DNA from: RUG11272 sp045226335
GTDB lineage: Bacteria > Bacillota > Clostridia > Christensenellales > Aristaeellaceae
Direction: 5' to 3'
Assembly (NCBI GenBank): GCA_045226335.1
Contig: JBGVCH010000081.1
Span: forward strand, 42,035 to 106,034
Length of the DNA stretch: 64,000 nt
In this document: piece after piece, positions 52,048 through 61,371 of the stretch
Layout of the letters: every line of letters starts with the position of its first letter
Position numbering within the stretch: the first letter of the stretch is position 1
Translations under genes and position numbers: made by a program
The notes under the pieces: model-generated
Told to the model about the DNA's origin: nothing
Databases searched by the model: none
What the model saw: only the letters and a program-made list of their open reading frames with translations

Positions 52048-52803
52048 TCAACCGAGTTCATCCGCCAGCAGGTCGTCCATGTCATACATCCCGGGCCTTT
52101 TTCCTACAAGGAAGGCCGCCGCCCGCAGCGCGCCCGAGGCGAACACGCTGCGGCTCTCTGCGCTGTGGTGGATGGTGATCCGTTCGCTGTCCCCCAGGAA
52201 CAGGACCTCGTGCTCGCCCACCACGGTCCCGCCGCGGATGGCGTGCAGGCCGATCTCGCCCGAGTTCCGCCTGCTGTCGCGGCCCGCGCGCCCAAGGATA
52301 GCCGGTGATTCGGCACCGCGTGCGTCCTTCACTGCGTCGTAGAGCATCAGCGCCGTTCCGCTGGGTGCGTCCACCTTTCTTCGATGATGGGCTTCCACAA
52401 TCTCGATGTCAAAGCGCGATCCCAGCGCGGCGGCCGCTTCCCGGGCCAGACGACGCACCAGCGCGATCCCAAGGCTCATATTGCCGGAGCGGAAAATAGG
52501 GATCTGCCCGGACGCCTGCCGGATCTTTTCGATCTGTTCCGGCGAGAAGCCCGTGGTGCAGAGAACAAGCGGCAGTCTCTCCTTCAGGCACCAGGCCAGC
52601 AGATCATCCAGCGCGGCGGGAACCGAGAAGTCGATCACCGCGTCGCCGCCGGAGGGCAGGCCGTCAAAGCCGCGATAGACAGGGAACGCGGCGGTTCCTT
52701 CCATTTTGTCGATTCCGCCGAGAACATCGATGCCTTCCGCGCCTGCGGCCTCTGCTACGGCGCGGCCCATGTGGCCGCAGGCCCCGCTGATCCAGATTTT
52801 CAT
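52048..52803 (-). CDS. dapB: 4-hydroxy-tetrahydrodipicolinate reductase
   Basis: A 251-residue NAD(P)H-dependent enzyme of lysine and peptidoglycan precursor synthesis. The dinucleotide site is GACGHMGRAV (7-16), and the substrate signature is EAHHRRKVDAPSGTA. It is the last gene of asd-dapA-dapB, 9 bp after dapA, and is followed by a strong terminator. Confidence 0.97.
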   Translation of the reverse strand: MKIWISGACGHMGRAVAEAAGAEGIDVLGGIDKMEGTAAFPVYRGFDGLPSGGDAVIDFSVPAALDDLLAWCLKERLPLVLCTTGFSPEQIEKIRQASGQIPIFRSGNMSLGIALVRRLAREAAAALGSRFDIEIVEAHHRRKVDAPSGTALMLYDAVKDARGAESPAILGRAGRDSRRNSGEIGLHAIRGGTVVGEHEVLFLGDSERITIHHSAESRSVFASGALRAAAFLVGKRPGMYDMDDLLADELG

Positions 52804-52812
52804 TCGTTCACC

Positions 52813-53697
52813 TCAGGCCTTCAGGCCGAGTCCGTCCATGATGGCGTACAGCTTCTCGCGGTTGGCGGGCTGCATGGGGATCAGGGGCAGGCGAAGCTCG
52901 TCCGCGCACAGGCCCAGGCGAGCCATGGCCGCCTTCACGGGAATGGGGCTGGTCTCGCAGAAGAGGGCGTTGATCAGCGGCAGATACTTCATCTGCAGCG
53001 AAGCCGCCAGCGCGTAGTCCCCGGCCAGGCAGGCGTGGGTCATCCGGACCGTCTCCGCGGGAACAACATTGGACAGGACGGAGATCTCGCCCACAAAGCC
53101 GCAGGCCATGGTAGGCACGGCCAGCTCGTCATTTCCGCAGTAGAAGACGGCGTTCTCCCCCACCAGGCGCAGCTTGTCCAGCGCCTGGCCCACATCCGTG
53201 CTGGCTTCCTTCACCGCCACCACCTTGGGATGCTTGCAGATCTGCTGCAGCGCCCAGGGGCCGATGTTGATGCCCGTGCGGGAGGGGACGTTGTAAACGA
53301 TCACCGGAAGGGTGGCGGCGTCCGCGATGGCGTTGAAGTGCGCCACCAGACCCTCCTGGCTGGTCTTGTTGTAATAGGGCGTGACCACCAGCTGCGCGTC
53401 CGCGCCGAATTCCTGAGACATCCGCGCCGCGTGTACCGCTTCGCTGGTGGCGTTGCTGCCCGTTCCGGCGATGACCGGGACCCGGTGGTTTGTCACATCC
53501 ACCACCCGGCGGATCACGTTCAGGTGTTCCTCCCAGGTCATGGTGGCGGGTTCGCCGGTGGTCCCCACGGCCACCAGGGCGTCGATCCCGGCCTCGATCT
53601 GGCTCTCGACCAGATTGTCCAGGGCCGGATAGTCCACTTCTCCGTTGCGGAAGGGGGTGATCAGGGCTGTCGCGCAGCCGGTAAAGAGCGGTGTCAT
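52813..53697 (-). CDS. dapA: 4-hydroxy-tetrahydrodipicolinate synthase
   Basis: A 294-residue aldolase that condenses pyruvate and aspartate semialdehyde, the branch point to lysine. GTTGEPATMTWEEH is the pyruvate-side loop, Y135 (VIVYNVPSRTG) and the Schiff-base Lys163 (VVAVKEAS) are in place. It lies 18 bp after asd. Confidence 0.97.
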   Translation of the reverse strand: MTPLFTGCATALITPFRNGEVDYPALDNLVESQIEAGIDALVAVGTTGEPATMTWEEHLNVIRRVVDVTNHRVPVIAGTGSNATSEAVHAARMSQEFGADAQLVVTPYYNKTSQEGLVAHFNAIADAATLPVIVYNVPSRTGINIGPWALQQICKHPKVVAVKEASTDVGQALDKLRLVGENAVFYCGNDELAVPTMACGFVGEISVLSNVVPAETVRMTHACLAGDYALAASLQMKYLPLINALFCETSPIPVKAAMARLGLCADELRLPLIPMQPANREKLYAIMDGLGLKA

Positions 53698-53715
53698 ATG
53701 CGAACCTCCCGATTA

Positions 53716-54792
53716 TCAGTCCATGTATCCCTTGCTGCACAGAAGCTCCGCGGTCAGGATCGCGCCGCCCGCCGCGCCGCGGATGGTGTTGTGGCTCAGG
53801 CAGACAAAGCGGTAATCCAGGATGGCGTCATCCCGCAGACGGCCGATGGAAATGCCGAAGCCGTTGCCGAAGTCGCGGTCCAGGCGGGTCTGGGGGCGGG
53901 ACGGATCCTCGAAGTATTGGAGGAAGGGCTTGGGCGCGCTGGGTAGACCCAGGCGCTGCGCTTCCGTCTCGTAGCTGTTCCAACGGCGGAGGATTTCCTC
54001 CTTCTCCGGCTTCTCCGCAAAGCGCACGGAAACCGCGGCCATGTGGCCGTCCGAGCAGGCCACCCGAAGGCACTGCGCGCTGATGACGGGCTCCTTCGCG
54101 TTGACGATCAGGCCATTCTCCACCTTGCCCCAGATCTTGAGGGGCTCGGTTTCGCTCTTCTCATCCTCGCCGCCGATGTAGGGGATCACGTTGTCCACCA
54201 TCTCCGGCCAGGTGCGGAAAGTCTTGCCCGCACCGCTGATGGCCTGGTAGGTGCAGACGATGACCTGGGTGGGCCGGAAGTCCAGCAGGGGCGTCAACGC
54301 CGGGACATAGGACTGGATGGAGCAGTTGGGTTTCACCGCGATGAAACCGCGTTTTGTCCCCAGACGCTTCCGCTGGGTCTCGATCACGCTGATGTGGGAC
54401 GCGTTGATCTCCGGAATCACCATGGGCACATCCGGTAGTGTCCGGCACGCGCTGTTGTTGGAGACCACGGGCACTTCATGGCGGGCGAAGTCCTCCTCCA
54501 TGGCCCGAATCTCGTCCTTCTTCATGTTGACCGCGCAGAAAACGAAGTCCACCTTCCCGGCGATGGCGCTTACATCCGAGGCGTCCATGACGGTCATGTT
54601 CTTCACGTTTTCCGGGATTTCCGCTTCAAAGGCCCAGCGCTCACCCACCGCTTCGGCATAGGGCTTGCCGGCGGATGACGCGGACGCGGCCAGCGCGGTG
54701 ATCTCAAACCACGGATGATTCTGCAGGAGAAGGATGAATCGCTGTCCCACCATCCCCGTCGCGCCGACGATGCCAACATGATACTTCTTCAT
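53716..54792 (-). CDS. asd: Aspartate-semialdehyde dehydrogenase (archaeal/fungal-type)
   Basis: A 358-residue NADPH enzyme that reduces aspartyl phosphate. It shows GATGMVGQRF (NADP site), SNNSACRTLPDVP and the active-site Cys157 in VKPNCSIQS, plus the family tail LSHNTIRGAAGGA. The sequence pattern is that of the archaeal/fungal branch, which also occurs in some Clostridia. Its promoter is strong, and the transcript begins with a stable hairpin. Confidence 0.95.
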   Translation of the reverse strand: MKKYHVGIVGATGMVGQRFILLLQNHPWFEITALAASASSAGKPYAEAVGERWAFEAEIPENVKNMTVMDASDVSAIAGKVDFVFCAVNMKKDEIRAMEEDFARHEVPVVSNNSACRTLPDVPMVIPEINASHISVIETQRKRLGTKRGFIAVKPNCSIQSYVPALTPLLDFRPTQVIVCTYQAISGAGKTFRTWPEMVDNVIPYIGGEDEKSETEPLKIWGKVENGLIVNAKEPVISAQCLRVACSDGHMAAVSVRFAEKPEKEEILRRWNSYETEAQRLGLPSAPKPFLQYFEDPSRPQTRLDRDFGNGFGISIGRLRDDAILDYRFVCLSHNTIRGAAGGAILTAELLCSKGYMD

Positions 54793-54815
54793 GAGAGACG
54801 CCCCCTGTTCTTTGC

Positions 54816-54848
54816 AAAAACCGCCGCACAGCAGGCGCCGGGCGGCTT
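54816..54848 (-). promoter_or_regulatory. Terminator-like hairpin at the very 5' end of the asd mRNA
   Basis: AAGCCGCC and GGCGGTTT form an 8-bp stem with a 15-base loop, followed by TTTTT on the minus strand. It starts at about +1 of the transcript. It may attenuate expression or protect the mRNA 5' end. No lysine riboswitch is present. Confidence 0.55.
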
Positions 54849-54853
54849 AAGCA

Positions 54854-54882
54854 ATCATATCATGCACCCCCGCGCATGTCAA
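54854..54882 (-). promoter_or_regulatory. Strong promoter for asd-dapA-dapB
   Basis: A perfect TTGACA (54877-54882), a 17-bp spacer and TATGAT (54854-54859) on the minus strand. Confidence 0.92.
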
Positions 54883-54988
54883 CATCCTTTTCGGGCATTC
54901 ACGGAGCGGAAGTGTTCTTTTCATGCTTTTTATCCGGCCGGCCTGATGGATGTTGACCCGTGCACCGTGTAAAATTCCTTGCGGCCAC

Positions 54989-55017
54989 TTGCTCATCACG
55001 GACAAATATCGTATAAT
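54989..55017 (+). promoter_or_regulatory. Promoter for the beta-propeller protein and metY
   Basis: TTGCTC (54989-54994), a 17-bp spacer and a perfect TATAAT (55012-55017). It is divergent from the asd promoter. Confidence 0.82.
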
Positions 55018-55066
55018 GTGGTGTCCTTTCAGATTAATTGATGTTTTCCGAAAAGGAGTGATCATA

Positions 55067-57826
55067 TTGAGCAATAACGACCGCACGGACCTGAACGGCA
55101 GCCAGCCTACCCGTGACGTCCCGGTGGTCTCCGGAAAGGCCCGGCGCCGCAGCGGCTTGCAGAACGGCCCGGCCGCGGGGCCCGCAGACGCGCCCGCGCC
55201 CTTCTCCCGCGTGACCGGAAGGGTCCGGATGGCTTCCGAAGAGACCATCTCCCAGGAGTCGAAGCAGGAGAACAGGGAAAAGGCTTACTCCGCGTACCGG
55301 GCTCAGACCGGCATCAACAGCCGGAATGTCCGCCGGCCTGTCCAGGCGGAGGGATACACCGAGCGCCAGCGCCCTCAGACGGACAGGACGGCTTTCGCGC
55401 CGCCCGTCGCCGCAAAGACGTCTCGGCCGAGCAGTATGCCCGCTCCCGTTCCCGAGAAGGCAAAGCCTGCCCACAAGAGAAGGAATTACATTCCCGTCAT
55501 CTTTACCATGGTGGTGCTGGTGGCCGCGCTGGGTGTGCTGGGCCATATGATGATCAACGGCACGGCCACGGCCTCAGGGGAATCCGCCGAGAGCGATCCG
55601 AACGCGAACACGGTCTATCAGCCCCGCGTGCTGGCGACTCCGCCTGTGGAGGAGGACGTACCGGTCCTGATGGAGTTTGAGGCCGAGCAAACCAACGGCA
55701 CAGCGCCGCTGTCGATCCTGTTCTCCGCCACCACAGGCACCGTCGTCGAGAACGTCCGGCTCGTGGACGAAACCGGAACGGAAGTGTCGGATCCTTCCGA
55801 GGGGACGACTGAGGAGGGACAGATCCGGTGGACCATCCCCGCGTTCTTCAGCGCGCCCGGCAGCTATTCCGTTGAACTGCAACTGCTGATGGACGAAGAA
55901 TGGGTGACTACGGACGATGTGATCGGCATCACCGTCCTGGCGCCTGCTGATGCTTCCTTCGATGAGTCCTTCGAGGAATCGGACGAGCTTTTCCTTGAGG
56001 AAGAGGAGATGTTCGAAAGCGAAGAGGACATCGATTTCGAGACCGCCGATTCGCCCGAGACCTCCGTATCTGTCGTGCCCGCCGTGCCCATCACGCCCAC
56101 GGAAGTTCCGCCGGTCCCGGCCGCCGATGCTGTGCAACCGACGCCCGCGCCGTCCGCCCCGCCCGCTGCGCCCGCCTCACCCGCGACGCAGGAAGCCGAC
56201 GTCGAGCGAGAACCCCGTACGCTGGAAGTCTCCGCCGCGGACAGCGCCTCTCCGTCCCTGATCAAAACCCAAAAGATCTACAAGGACAGCAAAAAGGCCC
56301 TGAGCTCCTACAAGCGCGACGGGGTCGAGGCGGTCTTTGTGGGGGACGCGGAGCACTATCTCTACAGGCCCTACGGCGTCCTGACCTTCCGAGGCTCCTC
56401 CTTCCGGCAGAACGCAGCCTCCGGGAACGTGGGTTCCATCTCCGGCATGCAGATCCTCTGGACCGTGGACGCCGGCAGCATCAAGGGCACCCAGAAAGGC
56501 ACCGTATTCTACGGCATCGGAAAGAACAGCCAGCCGCTGATCGTCCAGTGGCCTCAGGACATCCGGAGATTGTCCAACATCACCGCGGAGAAGAAGGCCG
56601 TCTCCAAGCTGAAGGAGGTCATTGTGGCCGGCGAGGACGGCATGATCTACTTCCTTGATCTCACCGACGGCTCAAAAACCAGGGAGCCCATCAACCTGGG
56701 CTACCCGATGCGGTCCACCCCCTCCATTCATGCCAGCGGTTTCCCCTTCATGTCTGTCGGGCAGTTCGGCCGCTTCGTCGAGAAGAAGAAGACCACCGAA
56801 ATCGGCATGCGCTGCTACGATCTTCTGACCCAGAAGCAGATCATGCTCATCGACGGCTTTGACAAAACCTACAACCGGACTCTGGTCGGCAAGAAGAGCG
56901 TGGTGGGCTCCTTCAACACCAGCGCCCTCTTTACGGAACTGGCCGATGACAACAAAACCGCCACCATGATCTTCGCCGGAACCAACGGCCTGCTCTATCT
57001 CGCCAAGGTCGAAGTGGTGGTGGATGTCAACAAGGAGAACATGTCCGTCAAAATCAGCGATGTGGTGCTGGCCAGCCAAGCCAATAAGCAGAAGGCCGCC
57101 ACCACGGCGGTGGAGAGCAGCCTGGCCGCGTATCAGAATTATGTCTTCTACGCCGACAAGGCCGGCTATCTGCGCTGCGTGAACGCCAACAACCTGACGG
57201 TGGCATGGGCGGTGAACACCGGTGACACGGTGGAGGCCGCCATCGCCCTGGACCTGGATTCCGAGGAAAGCCTCTGGCTGTACACCGCCAACTCACTGCA
57301 GACCCGCAAGAAGGGCGACGCGGTGATCCGCTGCTACAACGCGGAAACCGGCGAGGAGCGCTGGGCCGTGTCGCTGAACGTGACAAAGCCCAAGAAGGAC
57401 GCCTATGTGGCCGGCGTCATCGCCTCTCCGGTCATCGGGCAGAACGCGCTGAGCGACTGTGTGTATTTCACTGTCTCGGGCCTCAGCGCGGACGGTTCCT
57501 CGAAGGCCTTCGGCAACAGCACCGCCAAGGACGGCGCGCTGGTCTGCCTGGACAAAACCACCGGCCGCATCCGCTGGGCCTACGCGCTGGACAGCTACAG
57601 CTATTCCAGCCCCGTGGCTGTTTACAGCGAGGACGGGAAGGGCTGGATCATCCAGGCATCCGCCAACGGAACGCTGTATCTGCTGGACGGCCTCACCGGG
57701 AATCTGGTACAGTCCATTCAGCTGGAAGGCTCCATCAACGGCTCGCCCGCGGTCTTCGGAGACATTCTGGTGATCGGCACCCAGGGCAAAGATACCAACC
57801 ACATCTACGGCATCAGTCTTGAATAA
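55067..57826 (+). CDS. Membrane-anchored PQQ-type beta-propeller protein (TTG start)
   Basis: A 919-residue protein starting at TTG 55067, eight bases after AAAAGGAG. Residues 1-138 are cytoplasmic, basic and disordered. One transmembrane helix follows (YIPVIFTMVVLVAALGVLGHMM, 141-162). Outside lie an Ig-like segment (about 195-290), a long acidic and Pro/Ala-rich linker (about 295-395), and then a propeller of PQQ/WD-like repeats (for example VIVAGEDGMIYFLDLTDG, YVFYADKAGYLRCVNANNL, ASANGTLYLLDGLTGNL). There is no enzymatic motif. It might be a scaffold in the cell envelope, comparable to BamB-like propellers but in a monoderm context. The metY gene follows after 19 bp. Confidence 0.8.
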   Translation: MSNNDRTDLNGSQPTRDVPVVSGKARRRSGLQNGPAAGPADAPAPFSRVTGRVRMASEETISQESKQENREKAYSAYRAQTGINSRNVRRPVQAEGYTERQRPQTDRTAFAPPVAAKTSRPSSMPAPVPEKAKPAHKRRNYIPVIFTMVVLVAALGVLGHMMINGTATASGESAESDPNANTVYQPRVLATPPVEEDVPVLMEFEAEQTNGTAPLSILFSATTGTVVENVRLVDETGTEVSDPSEGTTEEGQIRWTIPAFFSAPGSYSVELQLLMDEEWVTTDDVIGITVLAPADASFDESFEESDELFLEEEEMFESEEDIDFETADSPETSVSVVPAVPITPTEVPPVPAADAVQPTPAPSAPPAAPASPATQEADVEREPRTLEVSAADSASPSLIKTQKIYKDSKKALSSYKRDGVEAVFVGDAEHYLYRPYGVLTFRGSSFRQNAASGNVGSISGMQILWTVDAGSIKGTQKGTVFYGIGKNSQPLIVQWPQDIRRLSNITAEKKAVSKLKEVIVAGEDGMIYFLDLTDGSKTREPINLGYPMRSTPSIHASGFPFMSVGQFGRFVEKKKTTEIGMRCYDLLTQKQIMLIDGFDKTYNRTLVGKKSVVGSFNTSALFTELADDNKTATMIFAGTNGLLYLAKVEVVVDVNKENMSVKISDVVLASQANKQKAATTAVESSLAAYQNYVFYADKAGYLRCVNANNLTVAWAVNTGDTVEAAIALDLDSEESLWLYTANSLQTRKKGDAVIRCYNAETGEERWAVSLNVTKPKKDAYVAGVIASPVIGQNALSDCVYFTVSGLSADGSSKAFGNSTAKDGALVCLDKTTGRIRWAYALDSYSYSSPVAVYSEDGKGWIIQASANGTLYLLDGLTGNLVQSIQLEGSINGSPAVFGDILVIGTQGKDTNHIYGISLE

Positions 57827-57845
57827 GGGAAAGAAGGAACGCGTT

Positions 57846-59132
57846 ATGGAAAATCAGGGCCTCGGCACCATCTGCGTACAGGGCGGCTACACCCCCGGAA
57901 ACGGCGAACCCAGACAGATCCCCATCGTTCAGTCCACCACCTTCAAGTACGCCACCTCCGAGGACATGGGCAAGCTGTTTGATCTGGAGGCTTCGGGTTA
58001 CTTCTACACCCGGCTGCAGAACCCCACCAACGATTACGTGGCCGCCAAGATCGCCCAGCTGGAGGGCGGCACGGCCGGCATGCTGACATCCTCCGGTCAG
58101 GCGGCCAACTTCTTCGCCCTGTTCAACCTGGCTTCCAGCGGGGATCATCTGGTGGTGTCCTCTTCCATCTACGGCGGCACCTTCAATCTGATCTCTGTCA
58201 CCATGGCGCGGATGGGCATCGAGACCACCTTCGTCTCCCCCGACTGCACGGATGAGGAGCTGAACGCGGCTTTCCGGCCCAACACCAAGGCAGTCTTCGG
58301 CGAAACCATCGCCAACCCCGCCCTGACGGTGCTGGACATTGAGCAGTTTGCCCGCGCCGCCCATGCTCACGGCGTTCCGCTGATCATTGACAACACCTTC
58401 CCTACGCCGGTCAACTGCCGGCCCATCGAATGGGGCGCCGACATCGTCACTCACTCCACCACCAAGTACATGGACGGCCACGGCGTTGCCGTGGGCGGCG
58501 CCATCGTGGACGCCGGCCGGTTCGACTGGATGGCCCACGCGGACAAATTCCCCGGCCTCACCACGCCGGATGACAGCTATCACGGCATCGTCTACGCGGA
58601 GAAGTTCGGCCTGGGCGGCGCGTTCATCACCAAGTGCACGGCGCAGCTCATGCGGGACTTCGGCTCCATCCAGTCCCCGCAGAATGCCTTCTATCTGAAC
58701 CTGGGCCTTGAAAGCCTGCACGTCCGCATGAAGCGCCATTGCGAGAACGGACAGGCCGTTGCGGAATTCCTGGCCGCTGATCCCCGGGTAGCGCATGTCA
58801 GCTATTGCGGCCTGCCCGATGACAAGTATCATCAGCGCGCGCTGAAGTATCTGCCCAACGGTTCCTGCGGCGTGGTCAGCTGCGAGTTGAAGGGCGGCCG
58901 CGCCGCAGCCAGCGGGTTTATGAAGGCGCTGAAGATCGCCGCCATCGAAACCCATGTGGCCGACGCCCGCACCTGCTGCCTCAATCCCGCCAGTTCCACC
59001 CACCGGCAGATGACGGACGAACAGCTGGAAGCCGCCGGGATCCCGGCCGGCCTCATCCGCATCAGCTGCGGTCTGGAGGACGCGAAGGACCTCATCGGGG
59101 ACATCCGTCAGGCCCTGGACGCGCTGGATTGA
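57846..59132 (+). CDS. metY: O-acetylhomoserine sulfhydrylase (MetY-like PLP enzyme)
   Basis: A 428-residue PLP enzyme of the Cys/Met metabolism class that makes homocysteine from O-acetylhomoserine and sulfide. The PLP Lys is K207 in THSTTKYMDGHG. GYFYTRLQNPTNDYVAAKIA and TSSGQAANFFALF are typical of the long MetY branch. Methionine gamma-lyase or a related activity cannot be excluded by eye. ATG 57846 follows AGAAGGA. It ends with a bidirectional terminator. Confidence 0.88.
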   Translation: MENQGLGTICVQGGYTPGNGEPRQIPIVQSTTFKYATSEDMGKLFDLEASGYFYTRLQNPTNDYVAAKIAQLEGGTAGMLTSSGQAANFFALFNLASSGDHLVVSSSIYGGTFNLISVTMARMGIETTFVSPDCTDEELNAAFRPNTKAVFGETIANPALTVLDIEQFARAAHAHGVPLIIDNTFPTPVNCRPIEWGADIVTHSTTKYMDGHGVAVGGAIVDAGRFDWMAHADKFPGLTTPDDSYHGIVYAEKFGLGGAFITKCTAQLMRDFGSIQSPQNAFYLNLGLESLHVRMKRHCENGQAVAEFLAADPRVAHVSYCGLPDDKYHQRALKYLPNGSCGVVSCELKGGRAAASGFMKALKIAAIETHVADARTCCLNPASSTHRQMTDEQLEAAGIPAGLIRISCGLEDAKDLIGDIRQALDALD

Positions 59133-59138
59133 GACTAA

Positions 59139-59172
59139 ACAAAAACCCACGCCGTCGATGGTGTGGGTTTTT
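59139..59172. terminator. Bidirectional terminator between metY and the SGNH hydrolase gene
   Basis: AAAAACCCAC and GTGGGTTTTT, with inner pairs GCC/GGT, form a long stem with T runs on both strands. Confidence 0.93.
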
Positions 59173-59196
59173 GCGTACGATGGGAATGGCCAGGGT

Positions 59197-60420
59197 TCAC
59201 TCGGCGATGGCCATGCAGGTAATGGTGAACTGCTTGTCCAGGGAGTCCTCCGCCATGCGGATCTCCACGGTGTGTTCCGCGGCGGTCGCAGCGTTCAGCA
59301 GCAGGGTAACCTCGGACTGCCCCCAGCTCCCGGCCGGGACGGAGAGGGTGCGCACCAGTTTTCCGTCGATGTACACCTCCGCGTTGCCGTAGCCGTTGGC
59401 CGCGCGCCAGGCGATGAGGAACTTGCTGAAGGTGGCCGTGAAGCGCAGAGGATCGTTCTTGGCCCAGGTGACATGGGTGAAATTCTGTCCGCAGACGCGG
59501 CCCACCGGATAGTTCCGGTAGCTGGACTGATCATCCGCGTTGAAGCTTCCCCGTTCCAGGGAGATCTCGGACAGGTTTTTGTCGCTGGCGAAAATCCGGC
59601 GGATGTTCAGATAGCTTAGCCCGTAGGCCGGTTTGACATCGAGATCCAGGTCCTGTCCGCTGGTCTCTGTGGCCATGGCGGCGTCGATGGTCGAAAGGAT
59701 GCAGTCCGCCATGACCTTGTGGCCCAGGGACGTGGGATGGTAGTCGTCGGAGAACCATTCGTCTTCCGTCCAGAGTTTTCCGATGGCCGGGAAAGCGCCG
59801 TCGCGGATGGAAACCATCATCAGGTCGTAGGTGTCGCCGATCTTCCGGAGCTCTCCCTGCAGGTTCCAGCCGCTCTTGAACACCGCGAACACCAGAATCA
59901 CCGCGGGGTGATTGGGCTGCGACAGGATGGACTTGACCATGGACTCGTAGCACTGGTGGTTGGTGGGTTCATTCCAGTCGTTGACGGAGAACTCGATGAA
60001 GACGATGTCGGGCAGACCGTCGAGATCGGTCTCCGGCACCCTGTCCGCCAGATCCTTTGTGTAGCGCATCCATCCGAAGGCGGAGGGCGTTCCGCCCACG
60101 CCGGCGTTGATCAGCGTGATATTGTCGCCGTAGCGTTCCCGAAGGCCTTCGCCGACCCTCATGGCATAGCACTCGCTGTAATCTTTCGCGCCTGCGCCTT
60201 CCGTGATGGAGCCGCCGATCAGCGCCACCGTGATGTTTTCCCCTTCGGCGGCCCGGCCGAGGATGTCCTTCAGCCGCAGATTGTTCCCCAGCGACATCTG
60301 CGCGTTTTCCAGCACCTGCTGATAGGCCGGATCTTCTTCCTGCGCGAACACGGTGTTCACCCCCATACAAAGCATGACAGCCAGCGCGAAAGCCAGGATC
60401 GACCGCGTTTTTTTCTTCAT
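59197..60420 (-). CDS. Secreted SGNH/GDSL hydrolase with C-terminal beta domain
   Basis: A 407-residue exported esterase. Signal peptide: MKKKTRSILAFALAVMLCMG. The SGNH blocks are ALIGGSITEGAGA (nucleophile Ser), VGGTPSAF, EFSVNDWNEPTN and DDYHPTSLGH (catalytic Asp-His). Residues about 290-407 form an added beta-sandwich domain like those in carbohydrate esterases (VYIDGKLVRTL, VEIRMAED). ATG 60420 has GGAG ten bases upstream; the ATG nine bases earlier has no room for a site. It is likely to deacylate polysaccharide. Confidence 0.87.
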   Translation of the reverse strand: MKKKTRSILAFALAVMLCMGVNTVFAQEEDPAYQQVLENAQMSLGNNLRLKDILGRAAEGENITVALIGGSITEGAGAKDYSECYAMRVGEGLRERYGDNITLINAGVGGTPSAFGWMRYTKDLADRVPETDLDGLPDIVFIEFSVNDWNEPTNHQCYESMVKSILSQPNHPAVILVFAVFKSGWNLQGELRKIGDTYDLMMVSIRDGAFPAIGKLWTEDEWFSDDYHPTSLGHKVMADCILSTIDAAMATETSGQDLDLDVKPAYGLSYLNIRRIFASDKNLSEISLERGSFNADDQSSYRNYPVGRVCGQNFTHVTWAKNDPLRFTATFSKFLIAWRAANGYGNAEVYIDGKLVRTLSVPAGSWGQSEVTLLLNAATAAEHTVEIRMAEDSLDKQFTITCMAIAE

Positions 60421-60453
60421 GGGCCTCATCTCCGTTTCAGCTTTATGATCGTC

Positions 60454-60482
60454 ATTATACCACGTTTTCCCTGAAGTGAAAA
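60454..60482 (-). promoter_or_regulatory. Promoter for the SGNH hydrolase
   Basis: TTTTCA (60477-60482), a 17-bp spacer and a perfect TATAAT (60454-60459) on the minus strand; the -35 is weak. Confidence 0.65.
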
Positions 60483-60520
60483 GTTATCCTGTGAGAAAAA
60501 ACGGGTAGCATATCCGGCGA

Positions 60521-60534
60521 GTTTCTGATATAAT
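60521..60534 (+). promoter_or_regulatory. Extended -10 promoter for the HAD-hprK-ROK operon
   Basis: TGATATAAT (TG at 60526-60527, TATAAT at 60529-60534) without a good -35. Confidence 0.6.
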
Positions 60535-60558
60535 GGGATCGGCAGGAGGAATTGCAGC

Positions 60559-61371
60559 GTGAATGTGAAAGCCATCACCTTTGACATGGACGACACCATG
60601 CTCCGGGATGACCGCACCCTTTCCGCGTACACCGTCGATGTGATTCGCAGGGCGGCCACCGCGGGCATCCGGATCATACCGGCCAGCGGCAGGGCCCGGG
60701 ACAGCATGAAGCCCTTCGTGGATGAGCTGGCCTGCGCGGACCTGTACATCGCGTGCAACGGCGCGGAGATCTGGAGTTCGAAGCATGAACTGATCCGCCG
60801 GTTCGCCTTTCCGGACGAGGACGCCCAGGCCATCATGGCCTACGCGAGATCGAACGGGTGCTATGCCCAGACATATTCCGGTTCCAACTTCTTCTATTCG
60901 ATGGAGAACCGGTTTGCCAGGGATTACGCCGCTTCATCCCTCCTGGTCGGATACCACACGCCGGATCTGGAGGGCTTTCTCTCCTCCCATCCCACGCCCA
61001 AGATCCTGGTGATGGATACGGAGGAGAAGATCGCCTCGATGCTGACCGAGGCCAGAGAACGCTTCCGTGGACGCGCTTCCGTCACCTGCTCGAAGCCCTG
61101 GTTCCTGGAGTTCAACCCGCCGGAAGCCACCAAAGGCAACGCCCTGCGCTGCTGCGGGGAGCTGCTGGGCTTCTCCATGGCCGATACGCTTGCCTTCGGC
61201 GACAGCCTGAACGACATGAGCATGCTGCAAGCCGCCGGGTACGGCGTCGCGGTCGCCAACGCCCGGGAGGATGTCCGGTCGCAGCTCAGCCTGATCTGCG
61301 GCAGCAATGAGGAGGACGGCCCTGCGCGTTTCATTGAATCCCATGTGCTGATGGAGGATACCTGCCCATGA
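60559..61371 (+). CDS. HAD superfamily hydrolase, Cof type (GTG start)
   Basis: A 270-residue Cof-subfamily phosphatase. Motif I is FDMDDTML (D9, D11), motif II is PASGRA, the Lys is in the KGNAL segment, and motif IV is AFGDSLNDMSML. Substrates for this subfamily are sugar phosphates or pyridoxal-type compounds, unresolved here. The start is GTG 60559 with GGAGGA eight bases upstream. It overlaps hprK by 4 bp. Confidence 0.9.
   Translation: MNVKAITFDMDDTMLRDDRTLSAYTVDVIRRAATAGIRIIPASGRARDSMKPFVDELACADLYIACNGAEIWSSKHELIRRFAFPDEDAQAIMAYARSNGCYAQTYSGSNFFYSMENRFARDYAASSLLVGYHTPDLEGFLSSHPTPKILVMDTEEKIASMLTEARERFRGRASVTCSKPWFLEFNPPEATKGNALRCCGELLGFSMADTLAFGDSLNDMSMLQAAGYGVAVANAREDVRSQLSLICGSNEEDGPARFIESHVLMEDTCP

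Noticed and set aside
54793..54850. Lysine riboswitch before asd
   Set aside because: The leader is only about 60 nt and holds a single hairpin; the L-box needs about 180 nt.
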